Assembly: GCA_964551975.1 (NCBI GenBank) | Contig: CAZKFI010000077.1 | Coordinates: 1-9,767 of the forward strand | Direction: 5' to 3' | Source: REEB426 sp964551975 | GTDB lineage: Bacteria > Actinomycetota > Actinomycetes > S36-B12 | Length of the DNA stretch: 9,767 nt | Shown here: positions 6,410-9,767 of the stretch, piece by piece | Layout of the letters: the number at the start of each line of letters is the position of its first letter | Position numbering within the stretch: the first letter of the stretch is position 1 | The notes under the pieces: model-generated | The model's database searches: none | The model's input: only the letters and a program-made list of their open reading frames with translations | Told to the model about the DNA's origin: nothing | Program-made: the position numbers and the translations under genes

Positions 6410-7288
6410 GTGAAGGGGATCGTCCTGGCCGGTGGTACCGGCTCACGCCTGTGGCCAATTACCCGGGGCGTCAGCAAACAACTCCTGCCGGTCTACGACA
6501 AGCCGATGATCCACTACCCGCTGGCCACCCTGATGGCTGCCGGACTACGCGAAATCCTTGTCATCACCACACCCGAGGATTCCCCGTCATTCTCACGCCT
6601 GCTGGGTGATGGTCACGACCTCGGCATGCGGCTTGCCTATGCCGTGCAACCGAAGCCAGAGGGCCTGGCCCAGGCCTTCCTCATCGCTGAGGAGTTCCTA
6701 GCTGGTGACCAGGCGGCCCTGATCCTCGGTGACAACCTTTTCTATGGGCATGGACTCGGCCGCAAGCTCTCCACCCTGACCCAGCAGCAGGGCGCCCACG
6801 TGTTCGCCTACGAGGTGGCCAATCCGCGTGAGTACGGAGTCGTGGAGTTTGACAATCAAGGTGTCGTGCTCTCTATCGAAGAGAAGCCCGAGGCACCGCG
6901 CAGCAACTACGCCGTGCCAGGCCTGTATTTCTACGACGAGCAGGTTGTTGACGTTGCCCGCAGCATCAAGCCGAGTGCTCGCGGTGAGCTCGAGATCACT
7001 GCAGTGAACGACCACTACCTGCAGCGCGGCGCACTGACCGTCACGGTGCTGGAACGAGGCACTGCATGGCTGGATACGGGTACGTTCCGCAGCCTGCAGG
7101 ACGCCGGTGAATTCGTCCGCGTCATCGAAGACCGTCAGGGCACCAAGGTCGGCTGTATCGAGGAGATTGCCTGGCGAAACGGCTGGATCGACGATGCGCA
7201 ACTCATCGCACTGGCCGACCCGCTACGCAAATCCGGATACGGCGATTACCTCATGCAGCTAGCTGCCCGCGGGCAATCTGCTTCTTGA
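6410..7288 (+). CDS. rmlA: Glucose-1-phosphate thymidylyltransferase
   Basis: RmlA (RfbA) makes dTDP-glucose and pyrophosphate from glucose-1-phosphate and dTTP, the first step to dTDP-L-rhamnose and to many dTDP-deoxy and amino sugars, in the cytoplasm. The 292 residues are the normal family length. Motifs are VKGIVLAGGTGSRLWPIT (1-18), SKQLLPVYDKPMIHYPL (22-38), QPKPEGLAQAF (80-90), LGDNLFYG with metal ligand Asp108 (106-113), EYGVVEFD, EEKP (157-160), GLYFYD (171-176), GELEITAVNDHYL (192-204) and WLDTGT with Asp222 (220-225). The frame continues upstream to an ATG at 6320, but that extension lies inside the glycosyltransferase gene and is not family-like, so the GTG at 6410 is used. No SD is visible. 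It lies 10 bp after the glycosyltransferase. The rmlB, rmlC and rmlD genes are not in the window. Confidence 0.96.
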   Translation: MKGIVLAGGTGSRLWPITRGVSKQLLPVYDKPMIHYPLATLMAAGLREILVITTPEDSPSFSRLLGDGHDLGMRLAYAVQPKPEGLAQAFLIAEEFLAGDQAALILGDNLFYGHGLGRKLSTLTQQQGAHVFAYEVANPREYGVVEFDNQGVVLSIEEKPEAPRSNYAVPGLYFYDEQVVDVARSIKPSARGELEITAVNDHYLQRGALTVTVLERGTAWLDTGTFRSLQDAGEFVRVIEDRQGTKVGCIEEIAWRNGWIDDAQLIALADPLRKSGYGDYLMQLAARGQSAS

Positions 7289-7318
7289 ACCCATTGACCT
7301 TTCACTCGGAGACTTGAT

Positions 7319-7960
7319 TCACCTGGGTCGCGCAGGCACACCCACCACGGTGGCGCCTTGCTTCACATCGCTCAGTACTACGGCTCCCGCGCCGATTCGT
7401 GCGCCTGCACCCACGTGTACTCCCGGGCAAATTACCGCGCCCGCACCTACGAAGACCTCGTCTTCCAGGGTGACATCTCCACAAAGAATCACTCCTGGGC
7501 TCAGGCTGCTAAAGGACCCCACGACGCAATCGTGTGCGATGCGAACGCCAGGATTGATGAGCGCCCCTTGGCCTATCCGCACGTGGACCGTGGCACTGGC
7601 CTGCGCTAGGACCACGCTGCCACTGCCAATCACCACGTTCGCTCCGATTGCGGCCGTGGGGTCAAGCACGGTGAGGAGTTTGAGTTCGTTCTCCAGAACC
7701 TGTCCGGTCATCTTGCGTCGCTGTTGTTCGTTACCGATAGCCACACACACCGATGTTCCCTTGGGTAGTTCGCTCAGTGCCTCGTCCGACCCAAGCCAGC
7801 AGGCATTCAACGCATTCATCCGGTGTTCATCCGGTGGCTCCAGGCTTATAAACCCGAGAAACCGTGAAGTCTCGCCCCTTGAGGCGCCAAGCACTGCGAG
7901 AACCTCGTGTCCAAGTCCGCCGGCACCAACGATCGCGAATTCACGGACCTGATCAGACAT
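7319..7960 (-). CDS. PglD/NeuD-type sugar O/N-acyltransferase
   Basis: The 213 residues have the two parts of the PglD/NeuD family. The first is an N-terminal nucleotide-sugar-binding domain that opens with FAIVGAGGLGHEVL (8-21). The second is a C-terminal left-handed beta-helix of hexapeptide repeats, with runs such as IGANVVIGSGSVVL, IGQGALINPGV and GVHVGAGARIGAGAVV, ending in GVPARPR. His143 in RIAHDC is the position of the family's catalytic base. Members transfer an acetyl or other acyl group from acyl-CoA, usually to an amino group of a UDP- or dTDP-linked amino sugar. No aminotransferase partner is visible nearby, so the substrate is open. The ATG at 7960 shares one base with the FkbM stop (TGATG), so translation is probably coupled. 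The frame continues upstream inside the FkbM gene but is not family-like there. The gene ends 30 bp from the convergent rmlA. Confidence 0.88.
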   Translation of the reverse strand: MSDQVREFAIVGAGGLGHEVLAVLGASRGETSRFLGFISLEPPDEHRMNALNACWLGSDEALSELPKGTSVCVAIGNEQQRRKMTGQVLENELKLLTVLDPTAAIGANVVIGSGSVVLAQASATVHVRIGQGALINPGVRIAHDCVVGSFSSLSPGVILCGDVTLEDEVFVGAGAVICPGVHVGAGARIGAGAVVLSDVKQGATVVGVPARPR

Positions 7961-8688
7961 CAGGATCCGAGTTCCCCAGCAGGGGCAAACGTCCAGTCTG
8001 ACTGCAGCACCCGCCCCGTTCGTGCATCGGTGAAACCCCGCTCGACGAACACAGGTTCCCAGCCGCGTTCCGCGAAGAACGCCATGACCTGCGGGTGCAA
8101 CCAACTGCCCTCATAGAGGGGCACGTGTGAGGTTTCCAACTGGACCCCCACCATGTCAGGCCAGCGATCACCAATTCCTGCGAGGACCTGCTCCTCGAAC
8201 CCCTGGGTGTCGATCTTGAGAAATATGCGCCGCTGCTGCTCCAGTTCTGGCAGTTCATCTAGTCGGCGAACCTGCACGATCTGCTCGCGAATCGTTGCGG
8301 AGTCCGGCGCCGCCTGCAGATGCCCATCCGACATGGCAACCAGACTGGAACTCATTGAGTTTGCCGAGACATTGATGACCGACTCGGACTGCGCAGCACC
8401 CAGTGCCAGGTGCAAGCACTGCCACTGGTCATCACCAGCAGCACGCTTACTTAATGCCACAAAGGCGTCGTCCAGGGGTTCAATGGAAAGGATCACTCCG
8501 GAGTAACCGGCCATGCGCAGTTCACTGGCGTACTGCCCGGTGTTAGCGCCAACATCAACGACAACTGTGGGTGCCAGTGTGGTCAAGAGTTGATTGCGGG
8601 CGTAGGCATCGGAGTCCTGATAACGCAGATGCAAGAGATCAACACCGAACCGATGAGCCAACTGGTGGGCACGCGTCGGCAGGGCCAT
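7960..8688 (-). CDS. FkbM-family SAM-dependent methyltransferase
   Basis: The 242-residue protein is a single-domain class I methyltransferase. It shows VDVGANTGQYASELR (SAM-binding loop, 44-58), SIEPL (acidic residue for the SAM ribose, 68-72), NSMSSSL (110-116), the subfamily signature FLKIDTQGFEEQVL (156-169) and VQLETSHVPLYEGS. FkbM enzymes O-methylate sugars or other hydroxyls; here the neighbours indicate a glycan sugar as the substrate, which is an inference. The DTQGFE form differs from the DVEGAE form of the methyltransferase domain at 1-1422, so the two are distinct subfamilies and probably not recent duplicates. The start ATG lies 9 bp after the exostosin-like gene and has AGGA 7 nt upstream. 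Confidence 0.9.
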   Translation of the reverse strand: MALPTRAHQLAHRFGVDLLHLRYQDSDAYARNQLLTTLAPTVVVDVGANTGQYASELRMAGYSGVILSIEPLDDAFVALSKRAAGDDQWQCLHLALGAAQSESVINVSANSMSSSLVAMSDGHLQAAPDSATIREQIVQVRRLDELPELEQQRRIFLKIDTQGFEEQVLAGIGDRWPDMVGVQLETSHVPLYEGSWLHPQVMAFFAERGWEPVFVERGFTDARTGRVLQSDWTFAPAGELGS

Positions 8689-8695
8689 GCCTGAA

Positions 8696-8699
8696 TCCT
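8696..8699 (-). promoter_or_regulatory. Ribosome binding site for the FkbM gene
   Basis: AGGA lies 7 nt before the ATG at 8688 and begins inside the TAG stop of the upstream gene, so translation of the two genes is likely linked. The same bases can be read as TAGGAT, a -10-like hexamer, but the SD reading is simpler. Confidence 0.45.
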
Positions 8700-9705
8700 A
8701 GGTTGACGAGGGCAATGAGCTGGCCCCGCAATCTCGGGCGAGTTCCCCTCGCAGGCGCATGACTAGGTGAGCAACCTCGGAAACGCTCCGACTGCAGACC
8801 CGGCGGCCACCGTGGGTCAGCGCGATGCGTGGCTCAATTGGTCGCGCACCACAGATCAGTGCCTCATAGGCGCGAAAGGTCTCCAGGTTGATGAATCCCG
8901 GTGGGCAGAGGGCCGCATCTGCCTGGAGGAGTTGCTCGACGTAGGACTCCCGGGCACCCGGTGCTGCGCCATCAAGCGCACCTGAGCCCTCGTGATCGAA
9001 TCCGGACCAGCCTTCACCGAGCACCTCAATCAGGACACCGTGCTGGCGAGCAGCGCGCATCAGCATGATCTGTCGCTGTGGTTGACCACCGGCACCGCGG
9101 AACACCATGCGCCACCGGCGAGCATCGCCAGCACTGGCGTGGGTCAAGAGCGATGTCTCTGCCCCCAGTTCAACACCGCGATGCGCTAGGTGGGAGCAGA
9201 ATTCATCCGCGAAGCGATTGGTGTAGCCCAGGGGCATCACATGCACGGCAGTACCCACTTCGCGCCAGGCGCGCATTCGTGCTCGCGTGGCACGCCCGGT
9301 GCGTAGGAGGTCAAGCACTGCGGTGGGGCGTATCGAAGTTCCGAGCGCCTGGGTCGCGAGGACGATCGCTTGCCAGGTGATGCTGAGTGGGTTGGCGAGC
9401 GTCACGGTGTAGTGCCGGTAAATGGCCCGCAGTGCGGGGGCATCGCGCACCAAGTCGAGGCGTTCGGGGTCATAGGCCTCATCGCTGAGCATGATGAGTA
9501 CCAGGCTGTTGGCCGCTGCCTGGTCGAGTAGTTCGCGGTAGCCGGCCGGTTCGGAGCAGATCAGGAGTAGTGGCTGTGTTGCGGTGGCTTGACGGCACCG
9601 CTGACGCAACTCCTCGACTTCGGCGACCTGCCATGTGATGCCGAGTTCGCGGCGGAGGAACTGCTGCTCAGAGACCGGTTGCTCCAGGCTCCAGCCAACG
9701 ATCAT
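8698..9705 (-). CDS. Exostosin-like glycosyltransferase
   Basis: The 335 residues have no signal peptide or membrane segment that I can see. The central part has LIMLSDEAYDPE (70-81), IYRHYT (95-100) and MPLGYTNRF (157-165). The C-terminal half has VFRGAGG (201-207), then SYVEQLLQADAALCPPGFINLETFRAYEALICGARPIEP (starting at 254). The layout (LSDE, then R-Y, then PLGY, then F-x-G, then cPxG...T.R.yEal..GarPi) matches exostosin-like GT-B glycosyltransferases (GT47-related). The inferred role is addition of one sugar to the glycan in the cytoplasm; donor and acceptor are unknown. The ATG at 9705 overlaps the upstream stop by 4 bp (ATGA). The frame itself stays open to the right edge through a Thr/Pro-rich stretch, so a longer N-terminus cannot be excluded, but coupling to the upstream stop favours this start. 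Confidence 0.75.
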   Translation of the reverse strand: MIVGWSLEQPVSEQQFLRRELGITWQVAEVEELRQRCRQATATQPLLLICSEPAGYRELLDQAAANSLVLIMLSDEAYDPERLDLVRDAPALRAIYRHYTVTLANPLSITWQAIVLATQALGTSIRPTAVLDLLRTGRATRARMRAWREVGTAVHVMPLGYTNRFADEFCSHLAHRGVELGAETSLLTHASAGDARRWRMVFRGAGGQPQRQIMLMRAARQHGVLIEVLGEGWSGFDHEGSGALDGAAPGARESYVEQLLQADAALCPPGFINLETFRAYEALICGARPIEPRIALTHGGRRVCSRSVSEVAHLVMRLRGELARDCGASSLPSST

Positions 9706-9767
9706 GGGCGTTGTTGCCGTAGGCGTTGTTGCCGTAGGCGTCGTGCGGCACGGCGCAGCGGTTCGGT
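9702..9767 (-). CDS. 3' end of an unidentified gene (last 22 codons)
   Basis: A minus-strand frame enters from the right edge and ends in TGA at 9704-9702, forming an ATGA overlap with the exostosin-like gene, the usual sign of an operon junction. The visible C-terminus is TEPLRRAARRLRQQRLRQQRP, strongly basic. Basic tails are common on glycosyltransferases that sit on the membrane, but there is too little sequence to name a family. Its last codons contain a 15-bp duplication that repeats RLRQQ. Another frame also runs through the edge and stops at about 9668, which is less likely because it would overlap the next gene more deeply. Confidence 0.55.
   Translation of the reverse strand, partial: TEPLRRAARRLRQQRLRQQRP
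9707..9736. repeat. 15-bp direct tandem repeat, two copies
   Basis: GGCGTTGTTGCCGTA occurs twice head to tail (9707-9721 and 9722-9736), with a partial third copy beginning GGCG at 9737. The unit is a multiple of three, so copy-number change leaves reading frames intact. It encodes RLRQQ in the favoured frame of the right-edge gene. Confidence 0.85.

Noticed and set aside
6698..7201. A 167-codon minus-strand frame antisense to rmlA
   Set aside because: rmlA is unambiguous on the plus strand, and the opposing frame has no family motif or plausible start context.
7289..7318. A bidirectional terminator between convergent rmlA and the PglD-like gene
   Set aside because: The 30-bp gap has no convincing inverted repeat or T-run by eye, so termination probably occurs inside the opposing gene or is factor-dependent.
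7314..7952. A 212-codon open frame on the plus strand
   Set aside because: It is antisense to the PglD-like gene. Its Thr/Pro/Ala-rich periodic product is what the hexapeptide-repeat codons give when read in reverse.

Overview
The window looks like part of a surface-polysaccharide (O-antigen-like or cell-wall glycan) biosynthesis locus from a fairly GC-rich actinobacterium. By eye the GC content is about 60%. GTG starts are common, Shine-Dalgarno (SD) sequences are weak, and two plus-strand genes look leaderless, which is frequent in Actinobacteria. The taxonomic call is an inference; no rRNA or other marker gene is present. Coding density is nearly complete: no stretch above 300 bases lacks a gene, and I see no RNA gene, CRISPR array, insertion sequence or prophage.

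Layout from left to right. (1) Positions 1-5552 carry a minus-strand block, read from right to left: a membrane acyltransferase with a C-terminal SGNH domain, a GDP-mannose 4,6-dehydratase (gmd), a second GMD-like short-chain dehydrogenase with altered active-site residues, and a large FkbM methyltransferase fused to the start of a GT4-type glycosyltransferase that runs off the left edge. Spacing is tight; the last two genes share one base. (2) Positions 5509-7288 carry a plus-strand pair: a GT2 rhamnosyltransferase-like enzyme and rmlA (glucose-1-phosphate thymidylyltransferase), 10 bp apart. (3) Positions 7319-9767 carry a second minus-strand block, again read from right to left: the last 22 codons of an unidentified gene, an exostosin-like glycosyltransferase, an FkbM methyltransferase and a PglD/NeuD-type sugar acyltransferase. 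Its overlaps are 4 bp (ATGA), then a 9 bp gap, then 1 bp (TGATG).

How the genes fit together (inference): gmd and its paralogue would supply a GDP-6-deoxyhexose from GDP-mannose. RmlA would start the dTDP-sugar branch (dTDP-rhamnose or a dTDP-amino sugar), with its later enzymes encoded elsewhere. The GT2, GT4-like and exostosin-like enzymes would assemble the glycan. The two FkbM enzymes, the PglD-like enzyme and the OafA-type enzyme would decorate it with methyl and acyl groups. No flippase, polymerase or ABC exporter lies in this window.

The points most worth a second look are the GMD paralogue that lacks the dehydratase glutamate, the FkbM-GT4 fusion, the overlapping head-to-head starts with a probable leaderless promoter at about 5500, the structured spacer before gmd, and a 15-bp tandem duplication at the end of the gene at the right edge. 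I found no clear sign of a wholly new system; this is a diverse glycan locus with several unusual members.
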